Source: Punica granatum
Taxonomy: Eukaryota; Streptophyta; Magnoliopsida; Myrtales; Lythraceae
NCBI RefSeq assembly: GCF_007655135.1
Contig: NC_045128.1
Span: 24,584,811-24,648,810, forward strand
Direction of reading: 5' to 3'
DNA: 64,000 nt
The position numbers were made by a program, and so were the translations under genes. The notes beneath the pieces were generated by a model that was not told the DNA's origin, ran no database searches, and saw only the letters and a list, made by a program, of their open reading frames with translations. Positions within the stretch are counted from its first letter, which is position 1, and every line of letters starts with the position of its first letter. Below, piece by piece: positions 23,001 through 34,093 of the stretch.

Positions 23001-23835
23001 GTTCATGATCAACGTTGTCTTTTTCGTCCGTCCCTGAAGTTCGTCTTTTCCAAATCCATCTTCGTCTCCAAACCATTCGCCCTAAGATACAAATCCCCAA
23101 AATCAACATCCGCACAAGGAAGGAAGCTTTTATTATTTGGCTTGGATTCTCTTCTAACACTGTAACCTTCTAAGTCTGGTATTTATAAGAGTCAAGATTT
23201 TATTGTTTGACTTGGATTCTCTTCTAACACTCTCTGTCTTCTATTCTTTGGTTTTTATCATTGTTATCAGAATCGGACCGAATCGGCCGATTCGACCGGT
23301 CGAACCAGGAACTGTCATCATGTTCGGTCTGGTTCGCCTGAAAACCCAAAATGCACATTTGAACTGCCGGACCCATAGAACCGGTCGGTTTTGAGCAAAA
23401 TTCCATTGAATCGGCCGGTTCTATGGGTTTTATGGGTTCATGATCGAAGTTCTCTTTTTCGTCCGTCTCTGAAGTTCGTCTTCTCTGAATCCATCTTCGT
23501 CTCCAAACCATTCGCCCTAAGATACAAATCCTCAAAATCAACATTCGCACAAGGAAGGAAAGCTTTTATTATTTGACTTGGATTCTCTTCTAACACTGCA
23601 GCCTTCTAAGTCTGGTATTTATAAGAGTCAAGATTTTATTGTTTGACTTGGATTCTCTTCTAACACTCTATGTCTTCCATTCTTTAGTTTTTATCATTGT
23701 TATCAGAATTAGACCAGACCGGTCGATTCGATCGGTCGGATCGAGAACCGGCATCATGTCCGGTCTGGTTCGCCTGAAAACCCAAAATGCACATTGGAAC
23801 TGCCGACCGACCGATTCTATGGGTTTTATGGGTTT
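23001..23835. repeat. Tandem duplication, 435-bp offset, two copies
   Basis: GTTCATGATC starts copies at 23001 and 23436. Long matches follow (CTTCGTCTCCAAACCATTCG, GGAAGGAA-GCTTTTATTATT, GGTATTTATAAGAGTCAAG). The unit spans flanking DNA and the left end of a hAT-type MITE, including the pre-insertion copy of the target duplication. Confidence 0.85.
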
Positions 23836-24203
23836 ACTATTTATTGTAAAAATTGTTTGGTTGTATAAGGATTTTAACTCATGACCTCTTACTTCTTATA
23901 CTAGTATACTACCAACCAAACAACCACTACTTTCTTGTTCTTTTAACTCTACTTTTAAGTACTTATTAAAATTCAATATTTATTTTGAAGTAAGAAATAT
24001 TAAATATATTCTTACACTACTCCCATATATCTTTGAAATCATCATACTTCTATCTTAATTATCATAATTTTTTTAATAATCTGAATATTTATTTTATTTT
24101 AATTAAACGTGCGGTCCGACCCATCGAACCCCCGGTTGGACCCATAAACTCATGAACCCATACCCCTTCCGGTTCATCATCCGGTCCGGTTCTGATAACA
24201 CTG
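23695..24203. mobile_element. hAT-type MITE (CAxTGTTATCAGAA ends)
   Basis: Ends CATTGTTATCAGAA and CAGTGTTATCAGAACC form the terminal inverted repeats. The 8-bp target duplication GTTTTTAT is exact at 23687-23694 and 24204-24211. The interior is rich in CCGGTC/GACCGG motifs. Because the left end is also present at 23259, preceded by GTTTTTAT at 23251-23258, the element could instead be read as 23259-24203. No transposase. Confidence 0.75.
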
Positions 24204-24211
24204 GTTTTTAT

Positions 24212-26330
24212 GCTTGATATATTTCCTTTTTAATCCTGCTCTTTTTTTTTCTTTCCTTTTTTTTGATAATGAGAGATATTCATGTCAAGCCTGACTTAAT
24301 CTCTGCGGCCACATGAACACCCTATCTGCAGAGAAGTTATTGGGTGATCCTACCTCGCCACGTGGCGTAAGAAAGCAACAATCAAAATGTATGAAACTAG
24401 GGATTTAGTGCTAATAATTTGGATAATTGCTATAATTATTCTTCATTAAAGTTTTTTTATTGGTTCTTCCTCACCACGTCATTTGAGGTAGAATTATCTA
24501 AAATTTTCTCCTATCTGCAAGCCTACAAACAATTAGTAAGTCAATCATACAAATATGGAGTATTCTCCTACATGATTTTAGTTTGACTTAAACTTGAATC
24601 TTGCTTAAGAAAATTTCCTCTTTAAACTACCACACTAACCTATTGGATTACTCTGCTCCTCTTTATTTCGTAATCTTTATTTGTACTCTCTTTTTTTCGA
24701 TAGGAAAGTTTGTACTCTTTTAAGATCTTTGATATTCTTGCCGAACTTCATTTGCCTTTTAATGGTTAATATTGAGCCATAAAAAGGAAGAAAACTTAAT
24801 TGATTAGATCTTTGCGTTACATCTTTGTACGTTAGTAAGATCAATTGCTTGAGGTAACTGATGATATACAGTGCTGCTTCTCTTTTTCCTCTCTTGCTAG
24901 CTAGCGTCCCAAGTTGAATGAGGGACAAAATAATGGAAAGCCAACACTTGCTTACAATGAGGATAGATATTACAACAATATATCTATTAATAAAATATAG
25001 TAACAAAATTCCTAAATATGCGTATCACATTGCTAGGTATAAGACAGGCATGTATTCCGTATTTGTCAATTTTACAGGTTTAAAGAACCATAATAATATT
25101 AGGCTCAGAGACCCAACTTGAATTGCATTATATAGACGACTTTTCTTTTACAGATTTTTAACTCCAATTCTGTCTCACAAATAAAATATCATAGTTCTAG
25201 GACATATTAATTCATAATAGAAGTATACAAATATATATATATATAATACATATATATGACAATATCGACAGTGAATCTCTAAAGTCCAAGCTAAAGCAAA
25301 ACGAACAGAATGTAATGGATAAGAAACTACTACTATAATAATATGAAATGTATTTTCTACATTCTTTTATTGGAGGAATTTAGAATAGGAAATTAGTGAT
25401 AAAATGACAGCTATAAGATTAATGAAAAATGATGTACTGTCTCCCACTAAAATTAAATTATATATTTTGTTCCTTGTTTTCAATGGCGATCAATATGTTA
25501 TGGCTCTCGACTCTACCAGATATAATCTCTTCCTAGCTTGGTCAGTTCAAATGTAACAATCTACACGTCTGAGATTCAAACTCAAACCGTAAAAGGAAAA
25601 TAAAATTTGTATTAGATAAGAAAAAATTAATCACTGAGGCAGAAGGATTATCTTTTGTATAGCTATTTTCTTTTCATATATGCCATCATATCGAAATCTC
25701 AAAAGTGAAACGATATTAATATATAGATAAAATATTCAAAGCGTGTAGACTCGCAATAAATTTAAGAGATTGAAAGATAATAGGATTCATATATAATCAA
25801 TATTTTTTATTAGAGTTTATAAAGAAAAAAAAATCTCCATATTTACTGTACTTCCTTTTTTTCGGTTACATACTATATTTCTTTTATATATGAGTTGTGT
25901 GGTTGTCACATTATCGCAAATTAAAGCAATAGAAATTAAAAAAAAAAATTTATCAAAAGAGAGTGTAGCGCATTAACACAATTCTTCGACTAGTAACCAA
26001 GATGTTCCAGATTCGATATTCAGTAGGACTACTCGTAATCATTTTTAACTATTAAGATTTTGATTTTATTATACTAGACCCACGGACTAACTTGCAACCA
26101 AAGAAAAAAATAAAGAAATTTTATTATAGTAACATTTATTACAGGAAATTGATTCAGGGAGAGGAAGGCTGGTCTGTCTAAGCAAATGTTTTCTTACAGC
26201 AGTTATTACAGCAAACATCCTTACACTTTGTTTTCCGAGGGATAATTACTATAGTAACAATAGATGTGATACGCCAAAAAGTTGGTCATTGCAATCATGG
26301 TAAACTACCAAAGTCTGTACCCCATGAAGA
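24212..26330. other. AT-rich intergenic DNA
   Basis: Open frames here (up to 109 codons) are AT-rich with no recognisable motif. There are short (TA)n runs near 25,230. I see no gene. Confidence 0.5.
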
Positions 26331-26343
26331 CAGCACTCTCCAT

Positions 26344-26563
26344 TTGTTTGTTTGTTTTTTTTTTTTCTTAACTCGAGGTGTTCAGCCTTCGCCCAATTAA
26401 TTTCGAGGCTCCGTGAACTCCTGGCGACACACAGAGCGGGTAATCACGCCAAAGGCGCTTCGTTTGGTTCCAAGGGTTTTCGATTGGAAGATAAATAAGC
26501 ATAGTGCAAAGAATGGAAGATAAATTAATTTTTTTTTAGTGCTCACAACTCCGGTGCCAAAGG
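26344..26563 (-). mobile_element. SINE-like retroposon sharing its 3' half with the SINE at 18.7 kb
   Basis: On the minus strand the 3' half contains GCGCCTTTGGCGTGATTAC and a body similar to the SINE at 18733-18920, ending in an A-rich tail (26344-26369). The 5' half (starting CCTTTGGCACCGGAG) differs and lacks a clear B box. Flanks CAGCACTCTCCAT (26331-26343) and CAGCACTCTCAAT (26564-26576) match at 12 of 13 positions, a retroposon-type duplication. Confidence 0.7.
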
Positions 26564-26576
26564 CAGCACTCTCAAT

Positions 26577-27119
26577 ATTTAGGCATAGCAAGATTGGAAG
26601 ATATATTAACTTTTATATAGTGCTCACAACTTTGGGTGAAGATTAAGCTTTCAATGCACATATGATGTCCCTCTTAGTGTATCGTGCTCCATTATATTAT
26701 CGAAATTGAGGATGTAGTATCAATAATTTCCTATGGCTAAATTTTGAGATATTCAAAAAATGTTTCTCTTGGCTGCTCTCAATACTGGTTCTAGTGTAGT
26801 ATGAGCGCACATAAGCATAACATAGGCTCCGATACCATATTGAATTTTCACTTGGGTTATACGAATTTAGGTCCATTTACACTTAAAAACTCAAGCTGTT
26901 GAGTAGTAGTACTCAAGCCTCGTATAATCCCATAATTTTCTTCTTCAAATTCCATTGTCGGATAATAATTCCCAACTTTGTTTGTCTTGTCCATAGTATA
27001 GGTAATATTATTAGATGCTTCAGCCACTCGTGCCCAAGTATAAACGGTTATGATGGCGTCCAAGAAAATTTATTGGACAAAAAGGGCCGGTAAATTTTCA
27101 GATTATCACGCAAAAATAT

Positions 27120-27165
<46 letters not shown>

Positions 27166-27174
27166 GTATGCATG
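26577..27174. other. Intergenic DNA ending in CA/TA/TATG microsatellites
   Basis: No supported gene; a 68-codon minus-strand frame at 26857-27063 has no known motif. Simple repeats (CA)n, (TA)n and (TATG)n lie at about 27119-27170. Confidence 0.5.
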
Positions 27175-27564
27175 CTAGAGTCATACCCACGCTATGCGCG
27201 GTATTACGTAAATTTTTTTATGATCTTTTCAAATATATCTATTTAAGGAAATCAAAAGAAAATATCAATTAAAAATATCAATTAACGAAATTAACTAAGT
27301 GAAATTAAAAAAAAAACAAAGAAATTAGTGCATTAGTGAGAGACAAGGAAAAAAAAGAGATTGACGGCAACTCATGGAGGAGAGAGAGGGAGAGGGAGAA
27401 AATCAAGGGAGGAGTTGATGATCGGTGGTTGAAAAAATTTAATTTATTCATAACTTCCTTGAAATCTAATGGTCATCAATTTTCTAATTTTATTTTTGGA
27501 GGGTAATTATGGGAGAATGAAAGTTAGACAAACTACTTTCCTTCTCCCATATTGTAATAATAGA
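27175..27564 (-). mobile_element. Helitron-like non-autonomous element
   Basis: On the minus strand it starts TCTATTATTACAATATGG after an A. It ends with an imperfect hairpin (ACCGCGCATAGCGTGGGT) followed by TATGACTCTAG, giving the Helitron pattern of 5' TC, 3' hairpin and CTAG. The base after CTAG is C, not the usual T, so the 3' edge is uncertain. Confidence 0.45.
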
Positions 27565-27739
27565 TATATGACAATTTTTGGGACCTGTGATTGAAAATCA
27601 ATCACCTTTCAAGTACAAAACCCCAAAACAAGTATACAAAAAATTTGGGCAAAAATTCTTCGTACAAAATCAAAAACTTTTGTACAACAAGCGTTGGGAG
27701 TTTGCATTTGGGGGTGACTGAATTTTCAGTCATGGAACC

Positions 27740-27770
27740 CAAGAATTTCCCATATATATATATATATATG
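27740..27770. repeat. (AT)n microsatellite
   Basis: A short alternating AT run, about 27751-27769. Confidence 0.8.
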
Positions 27771-28018
27771 ATTGGAAAAAGAAAAGCCAATATGATGGTA
27801 AGTTTAATTGGTCAAATGCTGATATTCCAAATTTCCGATCATGTATTTAGAAGAAAATAAGGTAAAGGTCCTCTTATTTGTCATTGAACCTACTTGTGAT
27901 AGTAACATGATTATAAAATGCTTGCCGATGGGTGGGCTTCAATCAAAGTCTCATTTATGGTGACAAGTTTATAGGCCCTTGAATTTTGGTGTAGTTAAGA
28001 CTCAGATCAAATATTATA

Positions 28019-28330
28019 ACATTTGGTAACAAAATTAAATTTGATTTATTTTGATTTGAGGAAATGAAGACAAGTAGTTGAGAAAAGTATGTGAGAGAAT
28101 TTGAAAAATAAGATAAAAAGTAATGATTGTATTAAAGAAAAATTGTTGAAATCGAGAAAAAAGTGTTAAATAGTTGAGAAAATTTAATATTAAAAGTTAT
28201 TTATAATAATAGATAAGGAAAAGTAAGAAATAGAATTTAAAGAAAAAGATAAAAAAAATAATTATATTATTAAATTGAGGAAAAAGTAAAGTTAAATTAA
28301 GGAAAGTTTGTTTTTGTAAACAAGTAAACC
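28019..28330. mobile_element. AT-rich MITE fragment (GTTTGGTA family)
   Basis: Contains ACATTTGGTAAC and the block AGTATGTGAGAGAATTTGA...AAGTAATGATTGT, also present in the better bounded element at 37573-37932. Ends are not clear. Confidence 0.4.
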
Positions 28331-28354
28331 AGGGCTTAGGTACAACAGTTGCCC

Positions 28355-28406
28355 CACCCATTTTGCCTATAAAAGAAATACACCCATTTTGCCTATAAAA
28401 GAAATA
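28355..28406. repeat. Perfect tandem duplication, 26-bp unit, two copies
   Basis: CACCCATTTTGCCTATAAAA plus six bases occurs twice without a mismatch. Confidence 0.95.
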
Positions 28407-29454
28407 CATGATGGAATGAATGTGAAAGCAATTGGAGGATTTCCTTGACCCACCTTTCACTTTGGAAGCATAAGAAAAATGGACAATTGGAGGGTGTTGA
28501 GCTTCCACTTCGTTGCCATATCGATTGTTGACCAAAATTATCACTATAGTACCAGCATAGGTTACAGATTCCGAAAGCTTGCCCAATCGGTTTGTTTCAT
28601 ATTTACACATCGTGATCATATCATAGATCCGAGACAAAGCCTAGCGACTTATCCTCAGGGCTAGCTAGTTAGCCTTACCTTATTAACACAGATGTTTATT
28701 CTCCCTTGACTTCGTCATATATCAGTAAACTCTTCAAATGCCAGGACAATCATTCCGTGCTTTTATAACTGAATTCATGTTAAATTCAGAGTACAGAGCA
28801 CCCAACTGGTAATGAATCCGACTGAATGTAGCAAAACCAATCAGTAGATCGATTAATGGCACTTTAAATTAGTTATCATGACGTTAAAAAGGTATTACAC
28901 TAGCATCGATTACCCGGCAGCCCCTTGATGGCCCTTCTCTTATTGGAACTGTATGGTCATCATATACTTTGAATGTTTCCCAACTGAGGTCTTCCTAGCT
29001 AGAATTTCTTTATCTGCTTGTTCGATATTGCGTATCTCTAGATTACACACTGAGAGAGATAAATTGGTAAAGGAGAATTTGCATAATCGATAAGGGACCA
29101 AATTGACACAAGCTGCTGCCATTATTCTCATAATATATATTATATATCGGAGAGATCATGTTTTGCTGAATTGTTTTGGTTGTTCTACTAATTCTCTCAT
29201 CCAAGAGCATTAATAAAAAGAAGATATCGTAGGACTTCCTACGAACACAGGTTGATCACATTAACTTTGATATATATGGAGAAAACGGGACGAAGCAGTT
29301 AGAATTTATATTCGTCGGAGAGATGTTATGATAATTTCTTGATCAGCCATAGCAATAGGTGATAATGATCCTTAGTCAGTTCAGAAAGTTAAGAGACAGA
29401 AGAGCATATCCCTTCACCTGAAGACATATACATATATGTGTTCATATATGTGTG

Positions 29455-29487
<33 letters not shown>

Positions 29488-29959
29488 TTATAAGTTTCTT
29501 GCAAATTATATCCTCCATTGATTAAATACTACTTTCCCTATTTGGAGGTGATGAATTTCTTAAGCTCTTGAAACTAATCTGATCACGGGGTAGTTAATCA
29601 CTAATTAGACACAGTCCATGGTATTATGTTTCCAAAATATTGACAGGTGCTTTACTGAGTGCTGAACGCATATAGGAGGTAAAAAAGACTGACGAATAAT
29701 TCTTGAATCATATTTTTATAGTTACAAAAAAGAATGCTTGCTCATCATCATAATCATCAACACTTGAGGATTTTACATATTATAAGATGACGTACGTCAC
29801 CACACTGAAAAAACTCCGACCGGAAAAATATATTTACAAAAGTCGAAGATCTCGTGTTTCTCTACATATAAGATCACAAGTTTTCATATCTGTATTCTTT
29901 TTAATCCACTTGGAGCCGTAATAATGTTAAGAAATCCACCTTAATAATTTCTGGTGAAC
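28407..29959. other. Intergenic DNA and 3' flank of the phospholipase gene
   Basis: No supported gene. (TG)n/(TA)n repeats lie at about 29451-29490. The 3' untranslated region of the phospholipase gene must lie at its right end; I did not find a canonical AATAAA there. Confidence 0.5.
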
Positions 29960-31480
29960 TTACGTCCTCTGAGATTGTAACTGGATCAAGTTCGTCATGT
30001 TGACTGCTGCGTTCCTCCATGGGAGCATGTTGTTGAAGTTTTGGGCACTGAGAAGGAAGTCTCGAACTTTTTGCAGTAAATCAACAGTCGGCATGATATT
30101 CTCAGCTCTTTGGATCTCAGTCGTCTTCGGAGATTTGAGTAGGCTTATATAGGTCTCTAGGTCATGAACACAAGAAGGGTTTTGGACATTGAAGAACTCT
30201 AAGGCAAGTTCGATGCCGACATGGGCATAACATGAACAACTCCATGGGAACTCGTATCTCCCACCCAAAACCCTAAAGTTCTCATTGAACAAGACCCCGG
30301 GAAGCTTTGTGATGGGGTCATTGATGTTAACGATCCTCAATACCTTGATTCCCAATTCCTCACACCTCTCCTTGAAGGTGGAGTTTCCCACTCTCGGTCC
30401 CCCAAAGGAAAAAACCGTGATGGGTACTCTATGATCATCCAGGATTGTTGGATTGACGGGGTTGCTTCGATTCAACCCAAGCTCCGAGATGTCGTAAGCC
30501 AGGAGAAGAGCCAATGAGCTCCCCATGCTGTGGCCTGCAAGGGTTATGCTCATGCTCTCACCTTTGTACTTGCTCAGTAGACGCGACACCTCGGACAAGA
30601 GCTGTTCCCGGCAGCTCCTGACCCCGAACTTGCAGGCACTCTCGTCCCCGGTGTACAAGCTTAGGAAGCCCGACTCAACCTTCACATCCGGCCGGGGGTT
30701 ATGGGGGTCGAGCCGGGCAGGCGTGAGGGAGCTCATCAGGTTAGCGATCCACTCAGGATTTGTGACGGTTCCCCGGAAGGTGATCACCACATCCCTCCTC
30801 CCAAGTCTTCTGACCGCCTCATCCGTTGACACAGCGACGTACCCGATCCACCGGCCCGTGCACGAGTCCCCGTTCTGGATCAGGATGTTCACGTCGGGGG
30901 TGGCGTAGATGTACTTGGTGACCTCGTAGCCCGAGCCCCCGAGGCCTACTTCCTGGAACAGGCTCTTCTTCCCGAACTTGCAGTTCAGGTACCGCCTCGA
31001 GCCAGGATTAAGATCGAAGGCCTCGTAGCATGCCATCACGAACTCCCCGTATCGGATGATCTCATCCCTTAGAAGAGGGTGCAAGGGATCCAAGAGATCC
31101 TCCCAGTTGTCACACCCTTGGATCTCTCTCCAAAGGAGGGGCAAACAATAATTCGACGAAAAAGTCATCGCCATCGACGTTGTTGCCTCCATGGAAGAAG
31201 TAGTAGTAGAAGTACAAGTGGTAGCAGTTGACGCTGAAGTTGCTGATAGAGAAGCGACAACTATTTGATGCCTTCTGCTACCATAACAAGTACTTCTCTT
31301 TGGCATATTTAGGAGCTGCCTCTTCGAATGAGACCATGGCTTATGATTAATGTCCCCTCCGCCGAATGTGGCCAAACCCAGATTGTTTGTGTTTGAGACA
31401 ATGATGCAGCTGTGAACTGCAGAGGAGGCCATTAGAGAGACAGAGAGAGAGAGAAAAAGGGGGAGGGAGAGGGCGTGCAT
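29960..31480 (-). CDS. Class I phospholipase A1 / galactolipase, chloroplast-targeted (DAD1-like lipase family)
   Basis: Single uninterrupted ORF of 506 residues. The family hydrolyses the sn-1 acyl chain of plastid glycerolipids, and members such as DAD1 and DONGLE release fatty acid for jasmonate synthesis; the substrate here is inferred. Visible features: a Ser/Thr-rich N-terminus (about residues 17-110) resembling a transit peptide; the family-typical stretch [13 protein letters not shown] near 186-198; FRGT (235-238) at the oxyanion region; the lipase elbow GHSMG with nucleophile Ser318; NDPITKLP with probable catalytic Asp388; YAHVGIEL at 418-425; and SCVHDLETY with probable catalytic His439. 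The Lipase_3 fold spans about 230-440 and length matches the family. I think it is closest to the PLA1-Ialpha group, but the subgroup is unsure. The start is debatable: Met17 (ATG at 31432-31430) begins MASSAVHS, has G at +4, and lies about 80 bp below a TATA box, whereas Met1 lies only about 32 bp below it. No other gene is nearby. Confidence 0.93.
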   Translation of the reverse strand: MHALSLPLFLSLSVSLMASSAVHSCIIVSNTNNLGLATFGGGDINHKPWSHSKRQLLNMPKRSTCYGSRRHQIVVASLSATSASTATTCTSTTTSSMEATTSMAMTFSSNYCLPLLWREIQGCDNWEDLLDPLHPLLRDEIIRYGEFVMACYEAFDLNPGSRRYLNCKFGKKSLFQEVGLGGSGYEVTKYIYATPDVNILIQNGDSCTGRWIGYVAVSTDEAVRRLGRRDVVITFRGTVTNPEWIANLMSSLTPARLDPHNPRPDVKVESGFLSLYTGDESACKFGVRSCREQLLSEVSRLLSKYKGESMSITLAGHSMGSSLALLLAYDISELGLNRSNPVNPTILDDHRVPITVFSFGGPRVGNSTFKERCEELGIKVLRIVNINDPITKLPGVLFNENFRVLGGRYEFPWSCSCYAHVGIELALEFFNVQNPSCVHDLETYISLLKSPKTTEIQRAENIMPTVDLLQKVRDFLLSAQNFNNMLPWRNAAVNMTNLIQLQSQRT

Positions 31481-31511
31481 GGAGGAAGAGAGTGGGGGAA
31501 GAAGGAAGGGG

Positions 31512-31522
31512 ATATATATAAT
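31512..31522 (-). promoter_or_regulatory. Probable TATA box of the phospholipase A1 gene
   Basis: An alternating TATATATAT run on the minus strand, followed by purine/pyrimidine-biased DNA before the ORF. With the usual 25-35 bp spacing, transcription would start near 31,480-31,487. That leaves almost no leader for Met1 and about 50 nt for Met17, so it bears on the start choice. AT-rich runs are common here, so this is suggestive only. Confidence 0.5.
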
Positions 31523-32004
31523 CAGGAAAGGAGGAAGAGGGGGAGATAGTGTGTTTTACTGATGAGGACAATAATCATCACTAAAGAAAGGAAAAAGGCA
31601 TGTTTGGCGAGGATTGACTAGGAATTTATTTAGCTTTTGCTATGTTTCATTATTTTGGGAGAATAATATTTGTATTATTTTAAGTGGTCGGTAGGGGGTG
31701 CTTAAGTTCACAAAATGGTTGGACTGCTTGTTGCGGCTATCCTGTACAACATTAAAATAATTAACGAAACAAACATTAATTGGGTTAATTAATTACAAGG
31801 TTGTGGCGCGAGGCAAACTGAGTTTTCAGTGGATGATCAATTTCATTTATATGATGCAGGAGTCTGATGGTTCACTAGGAGCACTTGATGGTCATGCTCA
31901 AGTGAGCAGCTGAATTAAAAATTAGTATGATCAAAGCCAATAAACTAAGGACATTCCCTAGTTAAAGAAAAAATAATGATAATAATAAAAATGAGATTTA
32001 ATAA
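31523..32004. other. Upstream flank of the phospholipase gene
   Basis: AT-rich promoter-side DNA; no further gene or clear cis-element beyond the TATA box. Confidence 0.45.
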
Positions 32005-32490
32005 CTAGAAAAAGTATTAAACATTTTACATTTTAATAATTCTAACACGAATTTTTTTCCTTAACCTAAAAATGCATAAACTTTCGATTTAATAACAATT
32101 CTAACAAGACTTTAAATATCTTGTTAATTTGGACGGAATCGATGCCGCGCCAGCGATCCCAATCGGGGGAAGGGCGCTGGCGAATCTAATCAAGGGGGTG
32201 GCTGTGGTCGTAGTTTCACCAGCCGAGTCGTGGCTCCACCCGTCAGAGTCGGATAATTCTCAATTTGAGTGTTCTCCCGATTCTAGTGGATGGGGCCTCG
32301 ATTTCGGCCACCACCACCCCGATTGGGGTCGTTGGCGCTCTCTATAGTCTCGATTCCATCCAAATTAATAAAAAAAATTGACGTCATGCTAAAATTGTTA
32401 TATAATTGAAAGTTTGTGCATTTTTAAATTAATGAAAAAAGTTCATCCTAAAATTGTTAAAATGTGAAAAAAGTTTATGCTTTTTTTTTT
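32005..32490. mobile_element. Foldback (Mutator-like) element with a GC-rich core
   Basis: Arms of about 130 bp are inverted repeats: AAAAATGCATAAACTTTC and TAATTTGGACGGAATCGATG on the left match AAAAATGCACAAACTTTC and TAATTTGGATGGAATCGAG on the right after reverse complementing. The core (about 32,135-32,355) is GC-rich with an open frame of about 70 codons that resembles no known protein. No target duplication could be fixed. Confidence 0.6.
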
Positions 32491-32694
32491 ATTAATTAGA
32501 TGCATGCATGCACTATTGGGATTGGAGCTCCTCTAGCCTAGGGCTATTCAGGCCGAGGACTCAGTTTCTTGTTCTTGGTCTGACAAATTTTGATCATGAT
32601 CATACAGACGAACATACATGAATATCGTGGCCCATATGGAATCCAACCAAAAAGTAAATGGACCCATATGAAATCTAAACAATGATTGTCGTTG

Positions 32695-32695
<1 letters not shown>

Positions 32696-32726
<31 letters not shown>

Positions 32727-32727
32727 T
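32696..32727. repeat. (TTA)n microsatellite
   Basis: About ten TTA units. Confidence 0.9.
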
Positions 32728-34093
32728 GGTTTGTTAATAACGAGGAAGGTCCTTACTTCTAATATAAAAAAAATCTAAAAATTAATATATGAGTATAATT
32801 ACTCCAATCACGAGAATCAAAATTAGTATAAAAACTCTAATAATTAATAAACGTGTACGTTATTATACCACACCCGCTTTCTAATTGTTTTTTTGCTTTT
32901 TTGGTTGAAATAATGGGGAGCGTCATTTTATTATTTTCCTCCCCCGGCTTTGTTCTTAATTCTTCGCTCTTGGTTTGACTTCAAGACGAACGGGCATGAA
33001 GTAAGGAGTCATGAGGATGCTCCAAAGATATCGCAATCCCTCCAGTCAAAACCGCCTATTCAATAAACTCCTCGGTCAATCTCTTAATCGAATTTTGTTA
33101 CTTATCCAATAATCATTTTCTTTCATTACGACATATACCCCACGTCTATATATGAAACTTATACGGATTCTTGTGGGAACCGGGCATGTGTATATATATC
33201 GATAACATATGGACATGCCGAAAAGAAACTTTATGTACACATTTAATTCTCATGCTTCCCCCAAGTTTGAATTCTACTATCCGTGAAGTCTTAAGAAATT
33301 AATTGCTTATATGCCCCCTTTCACAATTGGGTTCAAAATCATTCACAACATGGCTAGCTACTAACTACAGTTGACAAACCGATACTAAGTATTGACTTTT
33401 TACAACCGCTTCCTCTTCTTCTTCTGCCCAAAAGCCTAACAGTTTGTGTAAATTTATCTGTTCATTTTTCACGACTCATACTTTGGGTCGTCATTGATCA
33501 GAGCCAAACCTGTCTCAGCTTCGCACGATTTAAAATTTCGTATTGCGCATTCATGCAAACAAAAGGGGTTAACCCTGTTGATATGCACATCTTTCTATCT
33601 CAGAACGAGCAAGTGAGATCATCATCGGGACCAACACATAATTCATACATACATAAGTTCATATATATGGCCAGCCCGCCGGCCCCTGCCCCTCCCAATA
33701 ACGTGGAACTATTGAATATTTTGTGCAAGCTATCACTAATCACATAGATGATCTTAGCAGGATTGTCTAAGGAAAAGACATCGTCCATCCAGATGTTGCA
33801 ATTTATAGCCAGTAATTCTAGGTTATAAAGATTAATTTGGTTGGATCTTAGTTAATAATATTATTAACTTGCATAAGATATTTGTTCCATCCAATCATTG
33901 ACCTTGTTACCGCACACATAATTGAAAAAGAAATCTTCGAGTATATTCAGAGGAAGTGTCTTTGTGATTCACGTGGGATCAGTATCCTAATCAGAAAAAC
34001 GATTATTTTTGGATTATGTGGGTGCGATCTTTTGCTTCCGTTTGCTTGGTATTATCGCATATAGTCGAGGGATCTTGTTCATGATATATATAA
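32728..34093. other. Intergenic DNA
   Basis: No ORF above about 64 codons with any motif; AT-rich. Nothing recognisable. Confidence 0.5.

Noticed and set aside
22750..23037. 95-codon plus-strand ORF
   Set aside because: AT-rich composition, no motif, and its 3' end lies in a tandemly duplicated non-coding unit.
28197..28637. 146-codon minus-strand ORF
   Set aside because: The first third looks protein-like, but it runs across the 26-bp tandem duplication and into an AT-rich MITE fragment (Phe/Ile-rich tail). No family recognised.
32129..32347. 72-codon ORF in a GC-rich block
   Set aside because: Sits in the core of a foldback element, has no recognisable motif, and GC-rich blocks give long chance frames.
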